NCBI GenBank assembly: GCA_934487205.1
Contig: CAKSRS010000001.1
Coordinates: forward strand, 1 to 64,000
DNA length: 64,000 nt
Direction: 5' to 3'
Source of the DNA: an uncultured Clostridia bacterium
Lineage (GTDB): Bacteria > Bacillota > Clostridia > UBA1381
Under the pieces are notes generated by a model. That model did not search any database. It saw only the letters and a program-made list of their open reading frames with translations, and was not told where the DNA came from. Made by a program: the position numbers and the translations under genes. Positions within the stretch are counted from its first letter, which is position 1, and every line of letters starts with the position of its first letter. Shown in pieces: positions 33,179-41,045 of this stretch.

Positions 33179-33817
33179 TTAATTTTTCGGCAGAATAATA
33201 ACTCTGTCGCCCGTTTTTATACCCGCCGCGTTTGCGTCATCGGTATCGATGTGCATTTCGGTATTGAAATCCTTATGCACGCGCACCTGTACATTATAAT
33301 AACGCGTCGGCTTTGCGCTGCAGATTTCCACATCAACTATGTCATTATCCTCAACGCCGTACTTTGCCGCGTCCTCCAAATTGAAATGGATATGGCGGTT
33401 CGCGATAATTGTGCCTTCATTCAAAAACACGCTGCCGCACGGGCCTACCAATGCCATAGGCGCGCTGCCCTTCAGCTCGCCCGACGGTCTTACCGGGGGG
33501 CTGACCTTCAATTTAAAAGTATCGGTACGCGAAATTTCAACCTGCGACTGTTTTCTTACCGGGCCCAAAACTCTCACACCCTCGATTGAGCGGAGCGACG
33601 GACTTACAAGCGTTACACATTCTTCCGCAGCAAACTGACCGCCCATAAGATATTTTTTCACCGTCAGTTCCTTTTTGCCGAACAATGATTCCAAATCCTG
33701 CTGCGACAAATGCACATGCCGCGCGGAAACGCCCACCTTTATACCGGCGTCGTCCTCTTTATTTAAAATTTTCATCACGCTGTCGGTGATGGATTCAATC
33801 AATTTTTCGTCAAGCAT
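33179..33817 (-). CDS. pduL: Phosphate propanoyltransferase PduL
   Basis: A 212-residue PduL that swaps acyl-CoA for acyl-phosphate, recycling CoA inside the shell. It has the zinc ligands SARHVHLS (near 46) and RHIHFN, and GPVRKQSQVEISRTDTF. The first 18 residues (LDEKLIESITDSVMKIL) form an amphipathic helix, the usual encapsulation peptide. ATG 33817 follows AAAGGAG ten bases earlier; an in-frame start at 33856 is less likely. It supplies the acyl-phosphate for an acetate/propionate kinase, which is not in this window. Confidence 0.95.
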   Translation of the reverse strand: MLDEKLIESITDSVMKILNKEDDAGIKVGVSARHVHLSQQDLESLFGKKELTVKKYLMGGQFAAEECVTLVSPSLRSIEGVRVLGPVRKQSQVEISRTDTFKLKVSPPVRPSGELKGSAPMALVGPCGSVFLNEGTIIANRHIHFNLEDAAKYGVEDNDIVDVEICSAKPTRYYNVQVRVHKDFNTEMHIDTDDANAAGIKTGDRVIILPKN

Positions 33818-33898
33818 TATAAAAAAACTCCTTTGTGGAATTTCAGGAACCTGCAAGGGCGCCCTTACAGGTTCCGCCTAAACTTCCCTTTACCCGAA

Positions 33899-34177
33899 TT
33901 ATTTCAAAACAGGCAAAATCTTTTCTACGTCGCCGTGCGGACGCGGAATTACGTGAACGGAAACAAGCTCGCCAAGCTTTGAGCCTGCTGCAGCGCCTGC
34001 GTCTGTTGCAGCCTGAACAGCGCCTACGTCACCTCTTACCATAACGGTTACAAGACCCGAACCGATTCTTTCGGTTCCGATAAGCTGTACATTTGCAGCC
34101 TTAACCATTGCGTCCGCAGCCTCGATTGCAGCTACAAGACCTCTTGTTTCAACCATTCCCAATGCTTCTACTGCCAT
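33899..34177 (-). CDS. BMC-H shell protein 1
   Basis: A 92-residue canonical hexameric shell protein of the PduA/EutM kind, starting MAVEALGMVETRGLVAAIEA. The pore loop is RIGSGLVTV, small and polar like PduA, suited to passage of small metabolites. The end is VIPRPHGDVEKILPVLK. It is the closest homologue in the operon of the protein at 34653-34922. Confidence 0.95.
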   Translation of the reverse strand: MAVEALGMVETRGLVAAIEAADAMVKAANVQLIGTERIGSGLVTVMVRGDVGAVQAATDAGAAAGSKLGELVSVHVIPRPHGDVEKILPVLK

Positions 34178-34210
34178 TTTTAATTACCTCTGCTTTCTGA
34201 GCGTTTCGCT

Positions 34211-34633
34211 CTATTTAACTTTTTTTGTGCTCCGCTTCTTGGGAGTCTTTTTTATATCTGAAGCCGCGTCGGCTTTAGATTCCTTCTTTTTTGCGGCAGC
34301 CGGTTTTTCCTTCGGTTCCGCCTTCTTTTCCGGTTCTTTTTCCGTTTCATCTTTCTTTTCGTCAAGATGAAGGAATTTCAGTATCTCGCTGTGCGGTCTT
34401 GCGATAACCTCCGCCGCCTTTAAGCAGCCGATGTCGCCGGCAAATCTTTTGCCCGCCTCAACGGACGCCGTAACCGATGACACGCTCCCGCGCACCACTA
34501 TCGTTACCAACCTTCCGCCGAGCCGCCGCTCAACAGCTACGAACTCAACGTCCGCCGCTTTAAGCATTTCATCAAGCATCGCAATCGCGTTTCCGAGCGC
34601 CGATACCTCTACCAGACCAAGAGAAAATTCCAT
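34211..34633 (-). CDS. BMC-H shell protein 2 with long charged C-terminal tail
   Basis: A 140-residue shell protein. The BMC-H domain (1-90) begins MEFSLGLVEVSALGNAIAML and has the arginine-containing pore loop RRLGGRLVTI instead of the small IGSG loop. After IARPHSEILKFLHL comes a tail of about 50 residues made mostly of Lys, Glu, Ala and Pro (for example KKSTKKVK-like end), predicted disordered. Such extended shell proteins may bind the cargo, the cytoskeleton or other compartments; no function is established. Confidence 0.9.
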   Translation of the reverse strand: MEFSLGLVEVSALGNAIAMLDEMLKAADVEFVAVERRLGGRLVTIVVRGSVSSVTASVEAGKRFAGDIGCLKAAEVIARPHSEILKFLHLDEKKDETEKEPEKKAEPKEKPAAAKKKESKADAASDIKKTPKKRSTKKVK

Positions 34634-34652
34634 AACTCTTGTACCTCTCTAA

Positions 34653-34922
34653 TCAGATTTTCGGCAAGATTTTTTCCACATCGCTGTGCGGACGCGGAAT
34701 TACGTGCTGTGCAACCAATTCGCCGAGTTTTGATGCAGCAGTTGCACCCGCCTCAACGGCAGCCTTAACCGCGCCTACGTCACCTCTTACGATAACGCTT
34801 ACAAGACCCGAACCGATTTTTTCTGTTCCGACAAGGGCAACATTTGCCGCCTTTGTCATGGCGTCTGCCGCCTCGATTGAAGCCGTAAGACCTCTTGTTT
34901 CAATCATTCCCAATGCTTCCAT
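34653..34922 (-). CDS. BMC-H shell protein 3
   Basis: An 89-residue canonical PduA/EutM-like hexameric shell protein: MEALGMIETRGLTASIEAAD, pore loop KIGSGLVSV, ending VIPRPHSDVEKILPKI. It is very like the protein at 33899-34177, suggesting duplication. It is expected to be an abundant facet protein. Confidence 0.95.
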   Translation of the reverse strand: MEALGMIETRGLTASIEAADAMTKAANVALVGTEKIGSGLVSVIVRGDVGAVKAAVEAGATAASKLGELVAQHVIPRPHSDVEKILPKI

Positions 34923-34955
34923 GTTAATCCTCCGTTCCGCCGCAAAAAGGGCGTA

Positions 34956-35297
34956 TTATTTGTTATTTTGTATATGTCCGATTATGTCTCTGCCTACGCT
35001 CACGCGCTCCGCCATTTTCTGAGCGTCCGCGGTAGGCCGCGCGATAACGTGTTTGCTTATCAATCCGGTAATGCGCTGTGCCTGTTCGGCAGCAGCCTCA
35101 ACCGCCGCATTCACTGCCGCGACCGAGCCTTGCATCTTTACCACCGTGATAAGCGGAACTTCCTCGCGCTCCGCATGTGCCGGCTTGTTGGTGTCAATGG
35201 CGATAATTTTCACGTCCGCCGCCTTTGCCGCCGCGTCCGCCGCCACATATGCCGCCACAAGTCCGAACATTTCAACAATTCCAATTGCGTCAGGCAT
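34956..35297 (-). CDS. BMC-H shell protein 4 with extended pore loop
   Basis: A 113-residue shell protein beginning MPDAIGIVEMFGLVAAYVAAD. At the place of the pore loop the chain is longer and charged (DTNKPAHAEREEVPLITV), an insertion of about seven residues compared with the KIGSG type. The C terminus carries an extra ~15 residues (ERVSVGRDIIGHIQNNK). The altered pore could gate or bind a different metabolite. Confidence 0.92.
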   Translation of the reverse strand: MPDAIGIVEMFGLVAAYVAADAAAKAADVKIIAIDTNKPAHAEREEVPLITVVKMQGSVAAVNAAVEAAAEQAQRITGLISKHVIARPTADAQKMAERVSVGRDIIGHIQNNK

Positions 35298-35311
35298 TAT
35301 CTTTTAACCTC

Positions 35312-36514
35312 TCAATCCTTATTGATATAAGCAATTTTGAGTCCCTTCTGCGAAAGGTTTGTCTGCATTGCCTCGTTCATTTCGTCAAGTCCGAAACGGT
35401 GCGTTATAAGTTCCTTTATCGGCAGACCTATCGCAATTGCACGCTTTAAGAAATCAAACGTTGTTGCATAATCTCTGAGCGTGTATACCCATGAACCGAC
35501 AAGCGTGATTTCCTTTGAACACATGTCAAAGTGCGGATTAATCGTTGCGTCGCCGCCGTTGATAAAGAATCCCAGCTCGCAAAGTCCGCCGCCGTTGCGG
35601 ATAAATTTATAAATATTGCTGTGTGCCGCGGGCGAGCCGGTGCACTGGAATGCAAAATCAGCAAAATATCCGCCGAACGCCGCCTTTACGCCCTCTGCAA
35701 GAGCCTCAACACCTTTGAACTCCGTAAAGTTTACGGTTTCGTCCGCACCCATTCTCTTGGCAAATTCAAGTCTTGCCGCATTTCCGTCAACGGCAACGAT
35801 GTTCTGTACGCCCATTGTGCGCAGAACTGCGATACAGATAAGACCGATAGGTCCGCAGCCCTGAACGACAACGCGTGAGTTAAATCTTAAAATTCCCGTT
35901 GTTTTTGCTCTTTCAACCGCGTGAACAAGCACTGCGCACGGCTCAATCAAAATTCTGGAATCCAAATCCAAATCACTTACGTTAAATACTGTCGAGCCGC
36001 CGCGGATTAATATGTAATCGCTGTACCAGCCGTTTAAATGTACGTCATCATCGGGGAGAAGTCCGTAAACGTCCGCACCGCCGACATTCTGCTTATTAAG
36101 GTCAAACATCGTGATATCGGGGTTGTCCTTGAAAATCATACAGGTAACAACCTTATCGCCAAGCTTAAGCGGCTTTCCGGCGCTGTCCTTTTTGACATTC
36201 TTACCCATTTTTACGATTTCACCGGTACCTTCATGACCCAGTACAACCGGAATAAGTCCGAACGGGTCGCGCTTGTATTCGTGCGCGTCGGTTCCGCAGA
36301 TTCCGCATCCTTCAACCTTTACGAGAATATCGTCGTCGCCGAGCTCGGGAATAGGATATTCCTGAACTTCGAAATGTTCAAGCTTTGTCATCATTGCAAC
36401 TCTTGCGGTTTTGGGGATTGCACCGCCCGCCGGCTTTGACGCCTTCGGTGCCGTGTCCATTTCGGACAAAACCGATTTTACCAGCCGTGCAATTTCATTT
36501 TCATCTATATGCAT
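35312..36514 (-). CDS. Zinc-type alcohol dehydrogenase of the BMC
   Basis: A 400-residue medium-chain dehydrogenase. Residues 1-20 (DENEIARLVKSVLSEM) form an amphipathic encapsulation peptide followed by an Ala/Pro linker. The catalytic zinc ligands are in CGICGTDAHE and GHEGTG; the four-cysteine structural zinc site is absent. The Rossmann motif is GCGPIGLICIAV, followed by VAVDGN, where Asp favours NAD over NADP. It should reduce an aldehyde (propionaldehyde or lactaldehyde) to the alcohol inside the shell, recycling NAD for the aldehyde dehydrogenase encoded upstream. Confidence 0.93.
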   Translation of the reverse strand: MHIDENEIARLVKSVLSEMDTAPKASKPAGGAIPKTARVAMMTKLEHFEVQEYPIPELGDDDILVKVEGCGICGTDAHEYKRDPFGLIPVVLGHEGTGEIVKMGKNVKKDSAGKPLKLGDKVVTCMIFKDNPDITMFDLNKQNVGGADVYGLLPDDDVHLNGWYSDYILIRGGSTVFNVSDLDLDSRILIEPCAVLVHAVERAKTTGILRFNSRVVVQGCGPIGLICIAVLRTMGVQNIVAVDGNAARLEFAKRMGADETVNFTEFKGVEALAEGVKAAFGGYFADFAFQCTGSPAAHSNIYKFIRNGGGLCELGFFINGGDATINPHFDMCSKEITLVGSWVYTLRDYATTFDFLKRAIAIGLPIKELITHRFGLDEMNEAMQTNLSQKGLKIAYINKD

Positions 36515-36530
36515 GATTTTTCAGTCCTTT

Positions 36531-37952
36531 CTATATAATTGACAGGCTGTCGACCAAAACGCAGCGGCGCTGTCTTGTATAGCTGCGCGCCGAGGTGATA
36601 CCCTCGCCCGTGGGGCCCGCAATCGTGAAGGTTGTGTGACCCTCGCTGCCGAAACCGATTCCGGCATAGCTCGGTGCGTTTTTAACAAATATCGTTGTGC
36701 AGATAGCCTTCGCATACGCCGTCATTCTGTCAACATTCTTTGAGTGCAGATGAGCCGTATGACGGCAGCCGTGTTCCGCCTTAACCGCCATATCAAGCGC
36801 CTGCTCGAAGGTATCGCAGCGCACTATCGGCAAAATCGGCATCATGAGTTCGGTCTGAACAAATGCCTGTTCAAATTCCGTCTCGCAGATGATACATCTG
36901 ATATCGCTGCCCACATTCACGCCGATTTCGGCAAGAATTTTTCTTGCGTCGCGGCCTACCCAGTTTTTATTAATAACTCTCTTAGGCTTGTCGCCCGGCT
37001 TTTTCGGCGGAACGGTTACCAAAACTACGTCCTCCAAAGCCTTTACCTGCTGTGCATTTATCAGATATGCACCGTTTTTCTGCATTTCCGCAATCAATTG
37101 GTCGGCGATACTGCTTATTGCAAAACATTCCTTTTCGGCAATGCACGGAAGATTGTTGTCGAACGTACAGCCGTCGATAATATCCTTGCCTGCCTTTACG
37201 ATATCGGCGGTTTCGTCAACGATTACCGGCGGATTGCCCGCGCCCGCGCCTATTGCCTTTTTACCGCTTGACAAGAGCATTTTTACAACGCCCGGGCCGC
37301 CCGTTGCGACCAACATTCTTACAAGCGGACTGTTTACCATCATATTTGACGTTTCCATTGTCGGGTTTTTAACCGTAACAACAATATTTTCCGGACCGCC
37401 GGCAGCCAGTACCGCGCGGTTTACCAAGTCAACCGCATAGCATGAGCATACCTTTGCGTGCGGGTGCGTGTTGAAAATAACGCCGTTGCCCGCCGCCAGC
37501 ATACCGATACTGTTGCAGATAACGGTACAGGTCGGGTTTGTCGACGGTGTAATCGCGCCGATAATTCCGTAAGGTCCCTGCTCAACAAGCGTCAGACCGT
37601 GGTCGCCCGAAAGCGCCTTGCACTCCAAATCCTCTGTTCCCGGAGTCTTGTCCGCAACAAGATGATGCTTTAATGTTTTATGATAAACATTACCCATCTT
37701 TGTTTCCTCAACCGCCATTTTAGCCATAATTTCCGCCTCGGCGTGAGTCAGCTTTCTTATTTCGCTGATAATCTTTTCTCTTTGTTCTTTATTATAATTA
37801 CGGAAAAGCGTATATGCCTTATCAACCGCTGCGATTGCTTCCTCCATTGTGTCAAAAACGCCCAGCTGTTTACGCGGCGCCTGCTTTGCCGCGCCCATCT
37901 CGGACAGCACGCCTCTGACAATTTCGGAAATTTCTTTCTCATTTATATTCAT
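36531..37952 (-). CDS. CoA-acylating aldehyde dehydrogenase of the BMC (PduP-like)
   Basis: A 473-residue acylating aldehyde dehydrogenase: aldehyde + CoA + NAD to acyl-CoA + NADH. The encapsulation peptide EKEISEIVRGVLSEM occupies residues 5-19, then a linker and the enzyme. The catalytic Cys270 is in DNNLPCIAEKE. CoA/NAD-site pieces include ITPSTNPT and VATGGPGVVKML. Substrate could be propionaldehyde or lactaldehyde; the aldolase gene two genes upstream favours lactaldehyde or its product. It works with PduL to give acyl-phosphate. Confidence 0.95.
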   Translation of the reverse strand: MNINEKEISEIVRGVLSEMGAAKQAPRKQLGVFDTMEEAIAAVDKAYTLFRNYNKEQREKIISEIRKLTHAEAEIMAKMAVEETKMGNVYHKTLKHHLVADKTPGTEDLECKALSGDHGLTLVEQGPYGIIGAITPSTNPTCTVICNSIGMLAAGNGVIFNTHPHAKVCSCYAVDLVNRAVLAAGGPENIVVTVKNPTMETSNMMVNSPLVRMLVATGGPGVVKMLLSSGKKAIGAGAGNPPVIVDETADIVKAGKDIIDGCTFDNNLPCIAEKECFAISSIADQLIAEMQKNGAYLINAQQVKALEDVVLVTVPPKKPGDKPKRVINKNWVGRDARKILAEIGVNVGSDIRCIICETEFEQAFVQTELMMPILPIVRCDTFEQALDMAVKAEHGCRHTAHLHSKNVDRMTAYAKAICTTIFVKNAPSYAGIGFGSEGHTTFTIAGPTGEGITSARSYTRQRRCVLVDSLSII

Positions 37953-37970
37953 GATAATTTCCTTTCATTA

Positions 37971-38453
37971 TTACTTTTCGGCACAACGGCTCATAGCGTA
38001 AATCAAATCGGACATTCTGTTAAGGCATACCGCCGTTTCGCGGCTTATTCTGCCCTCATGCAGAAGTGCCGCCGCCACGCGCTCCGCGCGGCGTACGATA
38101 CAGCGTGCCATATTGAGATGCGCCGAAACAAGATTTTCGCCCGGCATTGAAAAGCCGTCAAATTCCGTTCCGTATCCGTCGATTTTGCGTTCCAACTCCG
38201 ATATAAGCTCCGCGTCCGCCGCGATTTTTCCGCCGGCAACCGCGCCCATGAGCGGGACAAAAATTCGCAAAAGCCACTGTATGTCCGTTTTTATTTTACC
38301 GTCGTCCGCGCATGCTCTTGCAAGCCCTAGCGCCGCTGACGCCTCGTCCATTGTACCTATCAGGTCGATGAGCACGTCGGCTTTGGATATCTTTCCGTCA
38401 CCGATTACGGCGGTATATCCGCCGTCGCCCATGCCCGTATATAATGCCGCCAT
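37971..38453 (-). CDS. PduO-like (cobalamin adenosyltransferase family) protein, divergent
   Basis: A 160-residue protein with the helical-bundle pattern of PduO-type ATP:cob(I)alamin adenosyltransferases: LIGTMDEASAALGLARA near residue 31 and MARCIVRRAERVAAALL then LNRMSDLIYAMSR at the end. The normal N-terminal ATP loop TRTGDKGTT reads TGMGDGGYT (6-14), so the conserved Arg and Lys are both lost. It may not be an active adenosyltransferase. It may be a structural or regulatory relic; no B12-dependent enzyme is encoded in the operon. It abuts the aldolase gene (one base shared). Confidence 0.82.
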   Translation of the reverse strand: MAALYTGMGDGGYTAVIGDGKISKADVLIDLIGTMDEASAALGLARACADDGKIKTDIQWLLRIFVPLMGAVAGGKIAADAELISELERKIDGYGTEFDGFSMPGENLVSAHLNMARCIVRRAERVAAALLHEGRISRETAVCLNRMSDLIYAMSRCAEK

Positions 38454-39361
38454 TATTTACCGTATTTCTCCATAACGCGCTTTGTTACCTCGGCAACGAT
38501 TTTTTCGATATCGGCGTCACTCTTTTTCTCTCCGCCGCGGTCGGTGTATTCGCCGTGCTCTTTGTAATATTTAATCTGGGAATCAAGCGGGTGGAATCCG
38601 TGATATGCCGCCGAACTTTCCGCATGAATTTTTTCATTCGCCTCGGTCGGGCTCATTTCGCATGTGCCGTCCTCATAGCAGCCCGGGCACAGTTTTTCCA
38701 TCGGGTGTCTGCCCGGAACGCCGAACGTCTTTCTCAAATCGATAAGCTTTTTAACCTCGCCGCAGGGAATTTCTTTTGCGCCGCCGAGCATTGTCGAGTA
38801 GAACAAAAGCTTTGCATAAAATTCCGTCGATTCCATTCTGAAGAATGCTGTATTTAAGTCACAGCCGAAGGAAAGCGCGCCGTGGTTTGCAAGCAAAATC
38901 GCGTCATAATCCTGTATGTACGGCTGAAGTGATTCCGGAATTTCCATCGTGGAAGGCGTGCCGTACTGCGCAATCGGAACAGCGCCCAAAAAGATTATAG
39001 CCTCCGGCATAATCAGCTTGTCCAGCGCGATGCCCGCAATAGCGAATGATGTTGCGATAGGCGGGTGTGCGTGTACAACCGCGTTTACGTCCGGTCTTTC
39101 CTGGTAAACCTTAAGGTGCATTTTAAATTCCGATGACGGTCTCCAGTTGTTCGGCTCTTTAAGCTGTCCCTTGCCGTCAACTTTACATATCATTTCCGGC
39201 GTCATGTAACCCTTTGAAACTCCCGTCGGTGTTGCAAAATAGGTGTTTTCATCAACTTTAACCGAAATATTACCGTCATTTGCGGCAACAAATCCGTCAT
39301 TGTAAATTCTTCTGCCGATTTCACAAATTTCTTTTCTGATTTCAAAATCTGTTTTATACAT
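38453..39361 (-). CDS. Class II aldolase (L-fuculose-phosphate aldolase type) with C-terminal encapsulation peptide
   Basis: A 302-residue zinc-dependent class II aldolase/adducin-family protein. Catalytic Glu78 is in SSEFKMHLK, the zinc ligands are His97 and His99 in VVHAHPP and His160 in LLANHGALS. It should cleave fuculose-1-phosphate or rhamnulose-1-phosphate to DHAP and lactaldehyde. After the domain come a Cys-containing segment (LCPGCYEDGTCEM) and an amphipathic end, ADIEKIVAEVTKRVMEKYGK, typical of a C-terminal encapsulation helix. First gene of the BMC operon; GGAGGAATAACG precedes the ATG. Confidence 0.92.
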   Translation of the reverse strand: MYKTDFEIRKEICEIGRRIYNDGFVAANDGNISVKVDENTYFATPTGVSKGYMTPEMICKVDGKGQLKEPNNWRPSSEFKMHLKVYQERPDVNAVVHAHPPIATSFAIAGIALDKLIMPEAIIFLGAVPIAQYGTPSTMEIPESLQPYIQDYDAILLANHGALSFGCDLNTAFFRMESTEFYAKLLFYSTMLGGAKEIPCGEVKKLIDLRKTFGVPGRHPMEKLCPGCYEDGTCEMSPTEANEKIHAESSAAYHGFHPLDSQIKYYKEHGEYTDRGGEKKSDADIEKIVAEVTKRVMEKYGK

Positions 39362-39408
39362 CGTTATTCCTCCGAACTTTTTGTTTTGTTTGGTTTTTCT
39401 TTGTTTTT

Positions 39409-39437
39409 ATTATATAACCTTTCTGCACATTTGTAAA
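39409..39437 (-). promoter_or_regulatory. Promoter of the BMC operon
   Basis: Minus-strand TTTACA (39437-39432), 17-bp spacer, perfect TATAAT (39414-39409), about 48 bp ahead of the aldolase start. Confidence 0.8.
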
Positions 39438-39462
39438 GGTTTTTTAGTGTCCCTTTTTTGTT

Positions 39463-39484
39463 TTTCTGTGAAAATCCACAGAAA
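39463..39484. promoter_or_regulatory. Perfect dyad upstream of the BMC promoter (candidate operator)
   Basis: TTTCTGTG (39463-39470) and CACAGAAA (39477-39484) are exact inverted repeats around a 6-bp centre. It lies 26 bp upstream of the -35, a position typical of an activator site. It follows the comM stop but lacks a T-tract on the minus strand, so it is not an obvious terminator. Confidence 0.6.
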
Positions 39485-39497
39485 TCATGCATATTTT

Positions 39498-41027
39498 TTA
39501 TTCAAAAAACTTTCTGTCGAGATTTCTGTACTGAATTGCCTCGGCGATATGCGCGATTGTGATATCCTTTTCGCCCGCCAAATCGGCGATGGTGCGCGCC
39601 ACTTTTAAAATGCGCGAGTGTGCGCGTGCAGAAAGTCCCAAACGTTCAAACGCCGCCTTAAGCATCTCGTTTTCACGCGCGCCCATGCGGCAAAATTCGC
39701 CGAGCAGACCCGCGGGCAGCTGCGCATTGGAATAAATTCCGTATTTTTTATAGCGTTCCCTTTGTATCTGCCGCGCTTCATTGACTCTTTTTTTGATTTC
39801 CGACGACGATTCCGCCTTATCAAGACGGCTCAAATCGTCATATTCCACATTTGCCACCTCGACCTGAATATCAATTCTGTCCAAAAGCGGGCCTGAAATC
39901 CGCGAATGATACTGATTTATCTGCCGCGGCGTGCACGTGCACTGACGGCGCGAATCGCCGAGGTAACCGCATTTGCACGGGTTCATGCTCGCGATAAGCA
40001 TCAGGTTGCACGGATAGGTCAGCGTTGCGTTCACGCGTGAAATTGTGACTTTTCCGTCCTCAAGCGGCTGGCGCATTACTTCAAGCGCGTCACGCCTGAA
40101 CTCGGGCAGCTCGTCCAGAAACAGCACGCCGTTATGCGCGAGCGATAATTCCCCCGGGCGCGGCAGAGTTCCTCCGCCCGAAAGCCCTATCGGCGATATC
40201 GTGTGATGCGGATTGCGGAACGGACGGTGCGTGATAAGCGGTTCGTCCGCCGGGAGTATTCCGGCAATCGAGTGTATTTTCGAAACCTCAAGCGCCTCCT
40301 CGAACGACAGGTCGGGCAGTATCGACGGCATGCGCTGCGCAAGCATTGTTTTTCCCGTTCCCGGTGAGCCTATCAGCAGTATATTGTGATTTCCCGCGGC
40401 GGCGACTTCCAGCGCACGCTTTGCGCTTTCCTGTCCCTTGACATCGCTGAAATCGAGAAGTGCGTCCGCCCTTTGGGCAAACATTTGCTCAACGTCGACG
40501 GTATATTTTTCAATCGGCTTGTCATTCCGCAGACATGCGCACAGTTCGGCAAGATTTCTGACGGGATAAATATTCACGCCGTCAATGACCGCCGCCTCTT
40601 TTGCGTTTTCCGCCGGCACAAAAAAGCTTTTGAAACCTTTGTTATACGCCGAAATCACCATGGGCAAAACGCCCGAAACGCGGTTTACGGCGCCGCTGAG
40701 CGATAATTCGCCGATAAATACGCAGTTTTCGTCCGGCATGGGAATCTGCCCCGTAGCCGCAAGCACCGAGACGGCGATTGCCAGATCGTAACCCGTCCCC
40801 TCCTTACGCATGGACGCCGGTGCAAGATTTATTATAAGTTTTTTCGCCGGGAAGGTATAACCCGAATTTTTCACGCCCGAGCGTATCCGCTCCTTTGACT
40901 CCTTTATAGCGGCGTCGCCGAGCCCCACGATATCCATGGACGGAAGTCCCGCCGATACGTCCGCCTCGACCGTTACCATAAAGCCGTCTATTCCCAAAAG
41001 TCCGACAGAATGAGCCTTTGACAGCAT
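39498..41027 (-). CDS. comM: YifB/ComM family Mg-chelatase-like AAA ATPase
   Basis: A 509-residue ComM/YifB protein: N-terminal Lon-like domain (about 1-170), then an AAA domain with Walker A GSPGTGKTMLAQRMPSILP near residue 218 and Walker B GVLFLDELPEF near 305. A C-terminal helical part closes with HIAEAIQYRNLDR. ComM is a hexameric helicase that aids branch migration in natural transformation. It is the last gene of the minus-strand operon from 45323. A comEC gene at 59879-62200 also supports a DNA-uptake system. Confidence 0.94.
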   Translation of the reverse strand: MLSKAHSVGLLGIDGFMVTVEADVSAGLPSMDIVGLGDAAIKESKERIRSGVKNSGYTFPAKKLIINLAPASMRKEGTGYDLAIAVSVLAATGQIPMPDENCVFIGELSLSGAVNRVSGVLPMVISAYNKGFKSFFVPAENAKEAAVIDGVNIYPVRNLAELCACLRNDKPIEKYTVDVEQMFAQRADALLDFSDVKGQESAKRALEVAAAGNHNILLIGSPGTGKTMLAQRMPSILPDLSFEEALEVSKIHSIAGILPADEPLITHRPFRNPHHTISPIGLSGGGTLPRPGELSLAHNGVLFLDELPEFRRDALEVMRQPLEDGKVTISRVNATLTYPCNLMLIASMNPCKCGYLGDSRRQCTCTPRQINQYHSRISGPLLDRIDIQVEVANVEYDDLSRLDKAESSSEIKKRVNEARQIQRERYKKYGIYSNAQLPAGLLGEFCRMGARENEMLKAAFERLGLSARAHSRILKVARTIADLAGEKDITIAHIAEAIQYRNLDRKFFE

Positions 41028-41045
41028 TTTTTCACCCTCTTTTTA

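Noticed and set aside
30972..39361. Ethanolamine or choline microcompartment
   Set aside because: There is no EutBC lyase or CutC choline lyase; the class II aldolase points to fucose/rhamnose-type metabolism.
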